Shown: positions 37,827 through 49,389 of the stretch, one piece after another
Layout: each line of letters starts with the position of its first letter
Numbering within the stretch: the first letter of the stretch is position 1
Assembly (NCBI GenBank): GCA_030562195.1
Contig: JAUJPP010000006.1
Coordinates: 2,542,001-2,606,000, forward strand
Direction of reading: 5' to 3'
Source of the DNA: Nipponacmea schrenckii
Lineage: Eukaryota > Mollusca > Gastropoda > Lottiidae
Length of the DNA stretch: 64,000 nt
Made by a program: the position numbers and the translations under genes
The notes under the pieces: generated by a model
The model's input: the letters and a program-made list of their open reading frames with translations, nothing else
The model's database searches: none
Told to the model about the DNA's origin: nothing

Positions 37827-40699
37827 CAATTACAGGAAACATTTTTATTTGAAACGGGAACCAGAGTTTTACAAGATTATCAACTTCTTTAATGTTTTAA
37901 AAATTAAAAAACTCATAAACCCTGTCTGTCTGTTATTACATTTCATTATAAGTAACATTTAAACGCTGTGTTATTACGTCATGATGTATATATAAATAGA
38001 GTTATTTAAATAATATACTGTGAAGTAATGAGAAGTAATTATTATATTTTTAATTAAAACTTGAATCAAGTTATCACTAATTACCATAAACTTCTTTTTA
38101 AAACCTACTTCAATTAGCACATCGTTCAAATTTCACAAAAATAAATCTTTATTACAATATACGACCTTGGTTATAGTAAATATTTATTATGTTCACATAA
38201 CCTGTATTAAAATGAAATTATACTATGTGAGAAAGGTAACACCATCTCCTCTAACGCAGATTTACTATTAGCCCTGTGTCTTCAATATAGTTTCTGTAAG
38301 GGAAACAGATCCTACATGATAGGGTTTGGTTGATGGATGGATTCAAAACTAGTGTCTTTGGAACGGAACCTTGGTAGAGAACTGAGAGATTAAAATGGTA
38401 ATTCAATTGTAGAAAAAAAGATGAAAATGATTCCTGAAAACTGAAGGCGGTTATTACTACTACTAGATACAAGTGCTTCACATTAAAATAACTTTGTTAA
38501 CTTCATAAAAACGAATATATTTTCTTTAACTCGTTGACTTAGTCAATTTTCTGTAAATTTTCCAAGCGGTGAGCGCATCGGGGACCGTTCATCTTAAATC
38601 CATAGTGTTCCATTCACATTTAATCTCTAGTGATGTCATCCATTGTTCTAGCAGTTTGGTTTGATCATATGATTACTACTGGTAATTGTAAGAAAGTTTG
38701 AGCAAGATACAATGTTTTAAAAATAGTAAGTCTATGTCACTGGTTGGTAAACTGTTCAATTCTTGAAGTACGAGTTGTGCCCCTTTTCTATTATGTATTC
38801 AGTCCCTTTCGGTTAATACGATAAAACATATTCCCTCCTTATTCATTTTTCTCATTATCAAATCCCTCAATAAGCGGGGTTTAAAATATAAAAACCCTAT
38901 GCCGAGTTCTATCCTTGGTTATAGACCTCGAAATATTCACTAGAAACTCATTAAGATGTTCACTTTATAACGGTTATCTAGTGTATATAAGTTATCTCAG
39001 AGTAATGTTATATTTATATAAAAATATAGATAAGGGGATCTGGAATAATTTAGACGGTTAATAGGTTCAAATTCGGGTCAAAGTGACAATTTGTAAAATT
39101 TCCATCATATTAAAAGTTTTAAAAGAAAGGAATATACCCGGATGAACTGAAGATCTTCAAGGTTAGTGTTAGGATCGCGACGGTGTGGGGAAAACAATTC
39201 TGTGTGGTTATAAATCCTTTTATGTGTTTCCCGTTTAATTATTGTTCATTTAAATAAGGGGGTTTAAATTAAATTTTTGTTTTTTTAAAAAAAATTTAAA
39301 TTTGGTAATTACGGTTTAAAACCAAAAATGAAATTTTAAAATTTCCTTAAAAAAAAGTTTTAAAGGGAAAAATTTCGATTTTCAAAAAATTTGAATTGGG
39401 AAACAATTTTTGTTTAAAAATATTTTTGGGTATCCGAAATCCCAAAAAAAATAAGTTTTTTTTATTGGAAATTATTTTATTAAAAACCAAAAAAAATAAA
39501 ATTTAAGAACTTAAAATTCTTTGGGGAAGGGGGTAACCAAATTAATCTTTTTAAAGATAAATTTAAGAAAATTTTATCAACCTTTAAAAATTAAAAAATA
39601 ATTTTATTTTAAATTACACCCCTAAAAAAATAAATTTTTTCCCGGGAAAAAGGGTTTAAAAATTTATTTTCTTTAAACAAAATGGGGGAATATTTCGGGT
39701 ATTTAAACCTTTAAATTGTAAAAAAATAAAAACTAAAAAATTTTGTTTTAAACCCCGGGGTTTAGGCCGTTAAATTAAAATACCAAAATTTTTTCGGGTT
39801 AGAGGGGAAAAAAATTTTTTAAAATTTTAAAAAAATTTTATTCAAAAAATAATTTTCAAAACACTTTTAAAATTAAATACAACAATCTTTTTTTTTAAGG
39901 GCAAAATTGGGTTTAAAAAAAAAATTTTCTGTCTAACATTAAACCCATAGAACAAACATAACTCTTTATTTTACAGGGTCGAATTGGGCCCAATAAAAGG
40001 GGCATGATCCTGTCTAACATTCGTCCCATGGGGGGGGGGGGGGGTCACAATGAATGATACGAACAAGCTTGTTCCGAGTCTTTGCGATAAGACAATTGAA
40101 ATAAGGTTAATTGTTTAATCAAATCGATCTGGAGTCAAACGAATCTGATGTGATACTAAAATCGGGATACCCTTTTAACCTAAAAAAATTTCCTCCTTTT
40201 TCGTCTCCCTTTAGAACAAAATCAATCTGACATCGGCATGGAGGGTAGTTCCCCTTTTTGTTTTAAAGAAAATTTATTAGATATTATTTTTCCTGCGTTT
40301 CAACTTGGTTTTCGGGATATCATCTTGTAGACACACTCCTGTCTCGCTTTAAGAATGTCATTGTGTTTCAGTAATTCGACATTCATACACCGTTAACTGG
40401 ACGTGTTTACAAGAGCTACCAAACTACCCTTAAACTTTGATTAATTTTTGTTTGTTGTAAATGAGTTTATTAACAATTTATATCGGAGTTTTTTGTTTAT
40501 ACTAAGATTGTTAATGGTGATTAAAAACACCTGTGATGTAATTACCGGTCTTAAACATTCTCACCTGAACATTCTTTGATCATTTCTTCATCAAATCTGT
40601 TTAATATGGTTTATATAAACAGACAAACAGAATACATACAATCGGATAATTCTTAACATCGTAAATAATACAGGTTTACTTTAATTAGCGTAGTTGGTT
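37827..40699. other. Intergenic DNA including a suspect low-quality stretch (39250-39990)
   Basis: 37830-39240 is ordinary AT-rich DNA with no gene. 39250-39990 is dominated by homopolymer-rich AAAATTTT/GGGG strings unlike its surroundings and looks like degraded or mis-called consensus. Two copies of a CTGTCTAACATT motif (39931, 40011) and a run of about 14 G (40029-40042) follow. Confidence 0.5.
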
Positions 40700-40704
40700 T
40701 TAGG

Positions 40705-41230
40705 GTATATTAAGACGAGTCTCAATGAAAGCACTGACCTAGGTCACAATAGATAGAGACGGGTATCAATGAAAGCACTGACCTAGGTCACAATAGATAG
40801 AGACGGGTATCAATGAAGACTGACCTACTCACAATAGATAGAGACGGGTATCAATGAAAGCACTGACCTAGGTCACAATAGATAGAGACGGGTATCAATG
40901 GAAACACTGACCTAGGTCACAATAGATAGAGACGGGTATCAATGAAGCACTGACCTAGCCTCACAATAGATAGAGACGGGTATCAATGAAAGCACTGACC
41001 TAGGTCACAATAGATAGAGACGGGTATCAATGAAAGCACTGACCTAGGTCACAATAGATAGAGACGGGTATCAATGAAAGCATTGACCTAGGTCACAATA
41101 GATAGAGACGGGTATAATGAAGATGACCTATCACAATAGATAGAGACGGGTATCAATGAAAAACTACCTAGGTCACAATAGATAGAGACGGGGGATCAAT
41201 GAAAGACTGACCCAGGTCACAATAGATAAG
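40705..41230. repeat. 44-bp satellite, about twelve copies
   Basis: The unit contains CACAATAGATAGAGACGGGT and ATCAATGAAAGCACTGACCT, followed by AGGT. Several units have small deletions. The array merges at the right into a corrupted continuation (41221-41830). Confidence 0.93.
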
Positions 41231-42640
41231 CTTAAAAAAGTTTTATATCACAAAAATTAAGACCTTTTGAAAAATGAATAAATTGGGGGGAAAAAAAGTA
41301 TTCCAAAAAAAACGGGTTCAAAAAACTTTTCCTACCTGAAGGCGGGCTAAAGATATGGAAAAATAAACGGGGAAATGGAACGCCTAGGGCAAATGATAGA
41401 AGGGGATTAAGCTGATGTCACAATTAAAAGGGTTTTTTTAAAAAAACTGACCCGTCACAATAATAAACTAAAAAACAGACTTTACAAAAGAAAATACTGG
41501 CCCCCTGGGCACTGTAAGAGGGGGATTGAAAATGCCAGCAAAAGATAAGACTTCAAGGCAACCCTTTCCAAAAATAAACGGGGTTTAAACTCCCCTTTAC
41601 TGATAAGGGCTTCAGTAAAAATTTCCCACACAATAATAAACGGGTTTAATGAAAGATTTCCCACCAAAATAAAACGGTTCAAGGTTTGGTTAAAGAGCCT
41701 TAATTAAAACTGACCATTTTCAATTAAATTTTAATTTGAAATTACTTCCAAAAAGAACGGGGTTTAAATTTAAAGAGAAAAACCTAAAAAAATTTCCCAA
41801 TTTTTGGCCCCCAAAGGTTGGAATAAAATAAAAGTAATGGAAACTAGTCTACGGTAAGATAGTATTTACCCCTGTGTTAAATTTAGATTTTTCCCTTTAA
41901 AATCCAATTTTATTTACAAATAAAAAAGACTAAAAAAATTATATTTTTTTACCTTTTTAAAATTTTTTTTTATTTTTTTAGAAAAACCTCATTTTTTAAA
42001 TTAATTTTCCCAAAAAAACTGTTTAAAATTATCACCGAAGCCTTGGAATTTTTCACTCTCAAACCCCGCTATGGGTTTCTACCAAAAAACACCACCATTT
42101 TTAAACGACCTAATTAACTGAATTTTACTGGAATTTTTTAAATTATTTTTAATTCTATTTTCACATAAAAAATTCAGGAAATTCAAAAATGAACAAAATC
42201 ATAAAACTTCACAACAGAATTTTTCACCTTGGGGAATGTTGTAAATGGTTAGCTTCGTTGTTAAAAAGTTGGAAAAAGTGTGTTGACAAACCGACAACAA
42301 AAATATTAAAAAATTTTTTTTTAACCCAAATTATATTTTTTAACCATTTGTAGATTATTACTAAGTTTATAGTAACCCTCAGTTGTTTAGCTTTTAATTT
42401 TACAAATATTAACCATCTGTTTATTTATCACGAGGCCTTGGAACTCTCCACCTTCTGCGAAAACATGCTATTTGATCTCTGACCTAAGCAAAACAACACA
42501 TCTTATTTTAATAATTTAACGATCACTAACATTTTACCAGCTCGGACCTCTACTTGTAAGTTTTCGGGAAATATTATTACCCTGTAGTCACTAGATTCTG
42601 TCTTAAATTCTACAAACGCTTGGTAATGAACGTAGTTTTG
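41231..42640. other. Suspect low-quality continuation of the 44-bp satellite and AT-rich DNA
   Basis: Fragments such as ACTGACCCGTCACAATAATA and CGCCTAGGGCAAATGATAGA show the 44-bp unit still present but scrambled, with inflated homopolymers, to about 41830. Around 42030-42070 and 42430-42480 two copies of a GAGGCCTTGGAACTCTCCAC-like segment occur, the first much more corrupted. No gene is seen. Confidence 0.5.
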
Positions 42641-42649
42641 CATAGATAT

Positions 42650-42845
42650 TTCACAGAGAAAGTTGCGCAAAAAGCTGAAACAAAGATCTAGTTTGAGAAG
42701 CTTGCAATCAATCAGAATGTTTTTCACTGTCAGGCGAATCTGGTAGTGCTCACAGACTGGTTGAGGCTCTCGCTTGATTAGATAACAGTTGGAAAAGTGT
42801 GTATGACCAAGACGAGAGCGACACAAAACTACTTCATTTCTCCTG
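42650..42845 (-). pseudogene. LINE C-terminal fragment, family A, minus strand
   Basis: The minus strand reads NEVVLCRSRLGHTHFSNCYL, then KREPQPVCEHYQIRLTVKN and ILIDCKLLK. This is the pattern that follows reverse transcriptase/RNase H in Jockey-like LINEs (VLCRLRIGHTxL...CxxC...TVKHILxDC). One zinc-ligand Cys and the His are changed here, and the frame runs into unrelated sequence near 42650, so it is a dead fragment. Confidence 0.75.
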
Positions 42846-43080
42846 TTTCAACACCATATATATTTATTTGGTTTTATAGGGCAGATAATTGAGTTGTTCA
42901 CAGATCAGTTGAACAAGTTCTGATTGTTTATCTAATGATATTAAAATGATAATTTGTTATTATAACTATAATATGTTGATGTTAGGACTGTAAAAACCCT
43001 GATAAAATATAATTACCTCCCTTATCTATTTTACCCAGTAACCCAACACTGTCTCTTGATATACTTACAACAATATTTTA

Positions 43081-43246
43081 ACATTAAAACATTAAGATAT
43101 ATGGATACTACTTCTGCATTTATAACATACTACGTTTCGAAACACATACAGGTAACGTTATCAAGTAAAGTAACGTTACCTGTATGTGTTTCAAAACGTA
43201 GTATGTAATAAATGTAGTATATCCATATATCTTAGTGTTTTAATGT
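43081..43246. mobile_element. Foldback element (about 78-bp arms), relative of the 54-bp satellite
   Basis: The left arm 43081-43160 and right arm 43171-43246 are near-perfect reverse complements around a ten-base loop. The arm reads outward to inward ACATTAAAACATTAAGATAT, then ATGGATACTACTTCTGCATT, then CATACTACGTTTCGAAACAC and ATACAGGTAACGTTA. The central part of this arm is the repeating unit of the array at 5561-7008. It has no coding capacity. Confidence 0.9.
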
Positions 43247-45105
43247 ATCTCTTCCTATTTCTATATGTCTTATAAACAAAATAACAGTAGTCTTAGAACT
43301 TATTACGCCGTATATGGCCAAAGCAATATTGAACAACACAATACAAATACAACTTAACAAAAACATTTTACAGAATTTAAACATTTGATACAAACAGAAA
43401 TATATCAAACAATGACTAGAGTTTTAATTATTGTCATCAGTTTCTATTTTTGAAATGTATAAAATAAAAATGACCCGATATATTCAAGTATATTACCACT
43501 GTTAGTAGTCATCCTATATTTGAGTTTTTCTATATCACACATTGATTAACATGCCAATTGATTGGCAAATTAGAAATTGCCACTCTTTGTTTCCATTAGA
43601 CTTTTTTTTTTCGGGAAGCTCCCTAGCCCAACTCGAAAATGGTATAGAAATTTGGTTTGAAAAATACGATAAGAAACGTACTGGAATAGAAAATGAATAT
43701 ATAAAACTAAAATTTTTACGCATCAGTAGTTAGTAATTGCATAATAATAATATGCATAGTTGCATTACTTTGTTGCTAATTATCCGATCGCTTTGAAAAT
43801 TACAGAATATAGAGAAGTCGCCTATAGAAATAAAACCGCATCATAACAAATTTTAATAAGTCCGCTAATTTTTATCCGATTTGTCCGATTTTGGTGTTTT
43901 TCGAAACCTTGTTATTTTATCTAAAACTTGTTGGGAACAGAATTTTGATTTTCAAATTTAAATTTTTGTAATGCCCTTTTGAAAATTCAAAAGGCCAAAT
44001 CAAATGACCTTGGCCTTCAATGACCCTGAATTTTTTCATGTAGAATGTTGACCTAAGCTATCCACACCTATGCCTATTATGATCGACAGCAATTTTTTTG
44101 ACCTTCAATGAACCTGAATTTTTACAAGGAGAATGTTCTTGACCTTTGCTATCACACATAGGCCTTTCATGGTCGACAACAATTTTTTTGTACCCGTTTT
44201 TTAAAAAATTGAAAAGGCTATATCAAGCGACCTTGACCTTCAATTACCTTAATAATTTTCAAGTAAAATGTACTTGACCTAAGCTGTCCATACATAGGCC
44301 TATGCTTATAATGGTTGTTAAAAAGTTTGTTTTGAGTGTGTAAAATTCCAAAGGCTATATCACGTGACCTTGTATCAAGTGGCCCCATAGGGGTTGTTTG
44401 CCACTCTCAGTACTGTTCACAGTTCTAGTTTTTATTTGTAATTATATTTTCGAACAACTGTTTTCTCTGTAAAGTATTAAAAGACAGTACATGGCGAATC
44501 TCACCCTTCAACACATTACATGTATCACATAACAACCTGTCTGTGGTTTATTGCATCAGATCTACTGAGGTAGGTTAGGTAATAGTACACGATTTAATTT
44601 ATTCTGGTCAGCTACAGACAGAGTCCTGGTTAGTAAAGGGTAAATAGGTAATAGGTAATAGGTTATAATCAGTGGGTTCATAAAAATATTATTGACTTAT
44701 TCTCTAGAAGGCTCCCATTGGTAAGATGTGATGCAGTCTTATCATCACAACCTGTTTGAGATTTCACTCCAGTGAGAGTTCTAGTTCTTCATTCAGTTGT
44801 AAGTACGAGGACTGTGACATCACATGGGTAATACAATAGACAATCTATCTAAGGCCAACAAGTACATTTAAATGTACCGGATAACTTTTACATTCAAATT
44901 GTTGATATTCAGAACCTAATGTGAAAGGGTTTGTTATATATTTATTAACGTATATATCCTTATAATGTTCTGTAATTATCAACAAGAATTAAAATGTAGT
45001 ATTGGGAATTGGTATTATTCTAACAAGCCTTATGGCTTATGTTGCTAAATTAGAATCTGTTAAAGGTTTAACCAATTTGATACATATTCGGTTGAGTTCA
45101 ATCAG
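43247..45105. other. Intergenic DNA with a degenerate repeat at 43910-44370
   Basis: Between 43970 and 44370 a segment of about 130 bp recurs three times with heavy divergence (TGACCTTCAATGAACCTGAA, GACCTAAGCTATCCACAC, ATAGGCCTAT and CAATTTTTTT blocks). This may be an old tandem duplication or a dispersed repeat. Short open frames near 43535-43733 are chance overlaps. No gene is seen. Confidence 0.45.
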
Positions 45106-45117
45106 AACGTAACTGTT

Positions 45118-45235
45118 TGGTCCATTTATACATACGATAGGATAGTTTATACACACGATAGGATACTTTATACATACGATAGGATAGTTTATACATACGA
45201 TAGGATAGTTTATACATACGGTAGGATAGTTAAGA
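45118..45235. repeat. 21-bp tandem repeat (TTTATACATACGATAGGATAG), five to six copies
   Basis: A short array. The first unit carries CCATTTATA, and two units read CACACG or CGGTAGG instead of CATACG or CGATAGG. Confidence 0.9.
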
Positions 45236-46335
45236 GAAGACGTTTTCACTATTTAATTCAGAATTCAGTTATTCGTCTTCACTTTTTAAATATAGAGTTG
45301 AACAAGTGTGAGAATCTGGATGCTACAGAACATCTTCACTTGATAAATAAAAACCTTTAAACTTCTGACGAATTCTATATTTGGTATATACGAATGATCT
45401 GTAAAATGATAAATTACTAGATAAGTAGACTAAAACCTTCTACTGTTTTGAGGCCACATTACTTCTGCACCGAGTAATTCACCTTGGTCTACAACCTACA
45501 ACAACTACATGTATTGGCAAAATGTATCACTGCACACTTTATTCCGTTGACAATTTTCTTTAGACGAAATATTTGTCTTATAAACAATAAAAAAAAATTA
45601 ATAAAGTAAAGTTTATTCAAGTACTATACGACCGTTGTCATGGTACAAACCTTAACGATTTCCGTATCAAATATAAAATACAGATAATAATTTCTAAAAT
45701 AATGAATACAAATAATAATAGCACAATAATTTGTCTTATAAAAACGATAGCAATACGCCTCAAGTTGCTTTGCTAATTTCCATTGACAAAGAAGGAAGAA
45801 GAGTGGACACAATATACAAATATTACACTCTAGATATCACAGATTATCGAATGTCATTTACAGTTTGTGTAGGATAGTCTGTCCAGAATGGGGAATTTTT
45901 ATAAAAAAGAAAGACAACTGAAAATCTATCAAAATCCGAGTTTATAGAATTCGACAAATTATGATTATGTTTAAAAACAAGAGTTAGTCTGCTTTTGCTT
46001 TTAGATGTAGAAAGAATTAATTTGATTGAGATGGCTGGTCATGTATTGTTGAGTGGTGGGGGAGGCTACTTAGAATTACAATTCACACATATCTAGACCA
46101 CAATTATGTGAGAATTTAAACGATTTGTTAACACCAATTATTATTGAATTGTTCTATTCTAGTTTGGACGTTTATTACTATGAATATATTGAAATATATA
46201 AATCGTGAGGACTCAGTCCAGTAAATCATTTTATGCTAACGGTTGTATTATAATTTTTTTTTTGCATGCATATATTTTAATTCAATATATGCAATTGTAA
46301 TTTCTTTTTGAATATTTTGAATCAAGGGACACCAT
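45236..46335. other. Intergenic DNA, nothing recognised
   Basis: AT-rich unique sequence with no motif-bearing open frame. Confidence 0.5.
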
Positions 46336-46337
46336 TA

Positions 46338-46601
46338 GGGACGGCAGAAGTTCCAACATAGAGAAAAGAAAAATAGACTTGATAATGCCACCATTTCTTG
46401 AGGAACCCAAAAGTTCACACCTTAAGAAGAGCATTGACAAAAGACATTGCTAAGCATAGAATCTACGAGGTGCGTACAATTGAAAGTTTAAAAAACAAAT
46501 TGCTCCAGAATATTGTTCCCCTGTCACTTGAACCAGCTGTGACGCATATTGTGAACATTGTTGGGTGTCTCGTCAATTTCCAAGAAACACCTGTTAAATA
46601 A
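46338..46601 (+). pseudogene. Broken DDE (DDE_Tnp_4-like) transposase C-terminus
   Basis: Two adjacent plus frames together resemble the end of DDE_Tnp_4 transposases. About 46338-46450 reads KIDLIMPPFLEEP and LKKSIDKRH, matching the family's 'LxIPPFLxGK' block after the last Asp region. After a frameshift, 46440-46601 reads KHRIYEVRTIESLKNKLLQN then IVPLSLEPAVTHIVNIVGCL and VNFQETPV. That matches the family ending 'RIHVERxIxRIKxFxILxxxIPLSL...CxLxNFQxPLV'. The conserved catalytic Glu region has degenerated. A stop follows, and an AATAAA signal lies at about 46634. Upstream parts of the transposase were not found. Confidence 0.65.
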
Positions 46602-47615
46602 TAGAACTATTAGTTTTTATTTTACTGATTGATCAATAAAACATTCTTTTATTTTCTCCACGTTGAATGGTTCAGTTAATCTTAAAGCCACAAGTCAGCG
46701 AGAAACCGTCAGTTCACAATACTCAAACCACTTTTGATTTCAGTCAACTAACTTTGCTTTAAGATCAGAACAGAATCCAATTCCATCCGCACAACCAAAT
46801 AGTTGTCCTTGCCACTCACACCCCACACACCTCTTTCTGTATAATACACATAAATTGGGTCTGAATTTGAAAATCATAAGGATGTGTTTTCTTTATGTGA
46901 ATCTCCACTGATTCTGTCTAAACAGAAGTTTTCTTATTGTTTTTGTGTTTTTCAGAGCTTTGCACCGACAGGTTTCGAACTGGTCCCGAACTGTGGACAT
47001 AATCGGTAACCCAAAATCTAGTTTCAACCAAATACTTAAAGGAAGCGATTTGAATTGGTGTAAAACGTTCGATTTTGGATCAAGTTTGGACAGTTGTTTT
47101 TACCACTTGGTCCTTGGATTTTAGTTTGCATCTCTGGGTTCAGCCCATAGACGCCTTATCAATTAGCGTCAACCAGTCTGATTTTTTTCCTTTTGCATTG
47201 ATATACTTTGTATCTTTTTAATTTTAAACTTTTAGTATTTTATCGTGTTGTGGTGTTATATTATCCGCCTTATTACATCCCATATCAGTTATGGACACAT
47301 TTCTGGTGGTGGAAATGATAATTCAATCGTTGCAAGCTCAGATTACTAAATGTATACGATTACTCACACTTAAATTCGATTTGGACAAGTTTCAGTGTTT
47401 ACCATTGGCGATTGTTTTGGCTGGTTCGCATAGAGAATATCAAGACCAAACATGTATGATTGTTGGTTTCCTCTTTTACATAAATTTTACTGTTAATTAA
47501 TTAGATTGACGTTTTGTGAAACAGTAACACCATATCAGTACCGAAACATTTCTAAACGTAAGTCCTCTTGCGATTAAAATATAAATATCATTAAACATAG
47601 AACTAATTGATTATT
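46602..47615. other. Intergenic DNA; possible second transposon gene remnant on minus strand
   Basis: On the minus strand, after an acceptor-like tattatacag near 46843, a frame reads KRCVGCEWQGQLFGCADGIG and FCSDLKAKLVD before a stop near 46745. The cysteine spacing is zinc-ribbon-like and it lies tail to tail with the transposase relic, but I cannot assign it. Nothing else was recognised, including the open frame at 47291-47500. Confidence 0.35.
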
Positions 47616-47619
47616 GCCA

Positions 47620-47930
47620 CTCACCAATCTGATGACGTGTAACAACATAAACATTCATAAACAGTAACACCAACTGATGCGATGTAACAACATAAACATT
47701 CATAAACAGTAACACCAACTGATGCGATGTAACAACATAAACATTCATAAACAGTAACACCAACTGATGCGATGTAACAACATAAACATTCATAAACAAT
47801 AACCAACAAATGATGCGATGTAACAACATAAACATTCATAAACAGTAACACCAACTGATGCGATGTAACAACATAAACATTCATAAACAGTAACACCAAC
47901 TGATGTGATGTAACAACATAAACATTCAGG
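47620..47930. repeat. 45-bp satellite, six to seven copies
   Basis: The unit contains AACACCAACTGATGCGATGT and AACAACATAAACATTCATAA. One copy (about 47798-47822) has CAATAACCAACAAATG in place of the usual junction. Confidence 0.93.
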
Positions 47931-48110
47931 TTTATCTAAAACTAAAGTTTGTAATAATGGATTTTAACTAATTTTATAATTAGAATGTAACGTTGGTATT
48001 AATTCTAATGACGTTTGGATTCGTAATGTTAGAAATGAGTTATTTAATATTGGTTTGGGATATTTGTGGGAGGGGGGGGGTCTCTGTGATAAAAATATAT
48101 ATTTTTAATT

Positions 48111-48545
48111 ACTAAACAACGTATTCTTGATGTACTTAAACAATCTTGCTATGAAAATATCTGTACTTCCCCTAAAGGATTATTATACCAACATCTAGTA
48201 TCAAATTTCAGCCTCCAATATTACCTAAAAAACCTATTAAGTCAAAATACATCCAAAATATTACTAAATTTAGATTATCAGCTCATAACCTAAATATAGA
48301 AACTGGAAGATTTGAAAGAAAAGATAGAAAATGTAGACTCTGCAACTTGTCCGAAATAGAGAACGAATACCATCATATATTAATTTGTCCATATTTTAAA
48401 GATCTTCAAGTTTTATTTATTAAAAAATATTATTATATAAACCCTAGTGCTGTCCATCAATAATGTCAAGGAATTGTCTAAACTTGGATCGTTTTTTTTT
48501 ATCTAATCAAAAAAGAAATGAAATTTTAAATTTCAGTTACTAAGC
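48111..48545 (+). pseudogene. LINE family B reverse-transcriptase protein C-terminus
   Basis: A plus frame from about 48209 to 48463 encodes KFRLSAHNLNIETGRF, then RKCRLCNLSEIENEYHHILI, then CPYFKDLQ and KKYYYINPSA. This is the CxxC...H...C tail that ends the ORF2 protein of many invertebrate LINEs. The upstream segment 48111-48210 (QRILDVLKQSCYENI, LLYQHLVSNFS) continues it in another frame. The downstream segment (NNVKELSKLGSFFF) is in a third. At least two to three frameshifts make it a pseudogene. The reverse-transcriptase core is absent. Confidence 0.82.
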
Positions 48546-49317
48546 TTAACAATTTATTTCAATTTGTTCTCTCTCTCAAGTATTTAGATATTTGTTATTA
48601 TGTAAATATATATTTATGTATCTATGTATTTGTTATTATGTAAATATATATTTATGTATCTATGTATTTGTTATTATGTAAATATATATTTATGTATCTA
48701 ATTGGTAAATATATATTTATGTATCTATGTATTTGTATTTGAATATTTTATGTCTGATGGTAATTTTATTAAAGAAATATAATGATATCGATTATTTGTA
48801 TTATGAAATATATATTTATGTACTATGGGATTTGTTATTAGTAAATATATATTTATGATCTATGTATTTTTTATTAGTAAATATATATTATGTATTTTGA
48901 GATCAAAAGGATTATTTAGATCTAATGATTGGGTATTTTGAAATATAATTAACATGTATTTTGGATTTTGAAATAATAATGATTGGATTTTGAAATAATA
49001 TTTTGTATTTGGGATTTGTTATTATGTAAATAAATTAACATGTATTGGGATTTTGAAATAACAGAGTAAATATATTGATGTATCAATGGATTGGGATTTT
49101 GAAATAACATTAGGGATTTTGAGATCAAAATATTATTTGTATTAGATTGTATAGAAAATAATCTATGGGATTTGGGATTTTTTATTATGAAATATATATT
49201 TTGTATCAATGGATTTGGGATTTTGAAATATATATTTATGTATATATGTATTTGTATTATATGTTCTGTATGTCTGATGAGCTAACTGGCTCAAAGAAAT
49301 AAAGAATTGAATTGAAT
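48546..49317 (+). mobile_element. LINE family B 3' tail, expanded by internal tandem repeats
   Basis: The segment follows the coding remnant and ends GTCTGATGAGCTAACTGGCT, then CAAAGAAATAAAGAATTGAA and TTGAA, which is a LINE-like 3' terminus. Between 48590 and 49250 repeated blocks of ATATATATTTATGTATCTAT, GTATTTGTTATTATGTAA and GGGATTTTGAAATAA have multiplied irregularly. An imperfect internal terminus (TATGTCTGATGGTAA) at about 48750 suggests duplication of the tail or nested copies. Confidence 0.7.
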
Positions 49318-49389
49318 AGAATACCAGGTATGGCGTGGTAATTTAATTACATGAAATTATGTTTAAGACGTGATTATTGTGTTTACTCA

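Noticed and set aside
46950..47010. tRNA-like box B (AGTTCGAAACC on the minus strand)
   Set aside because: The T-arm does not pair and no acceptor stem or A box at proper spacing is visible.
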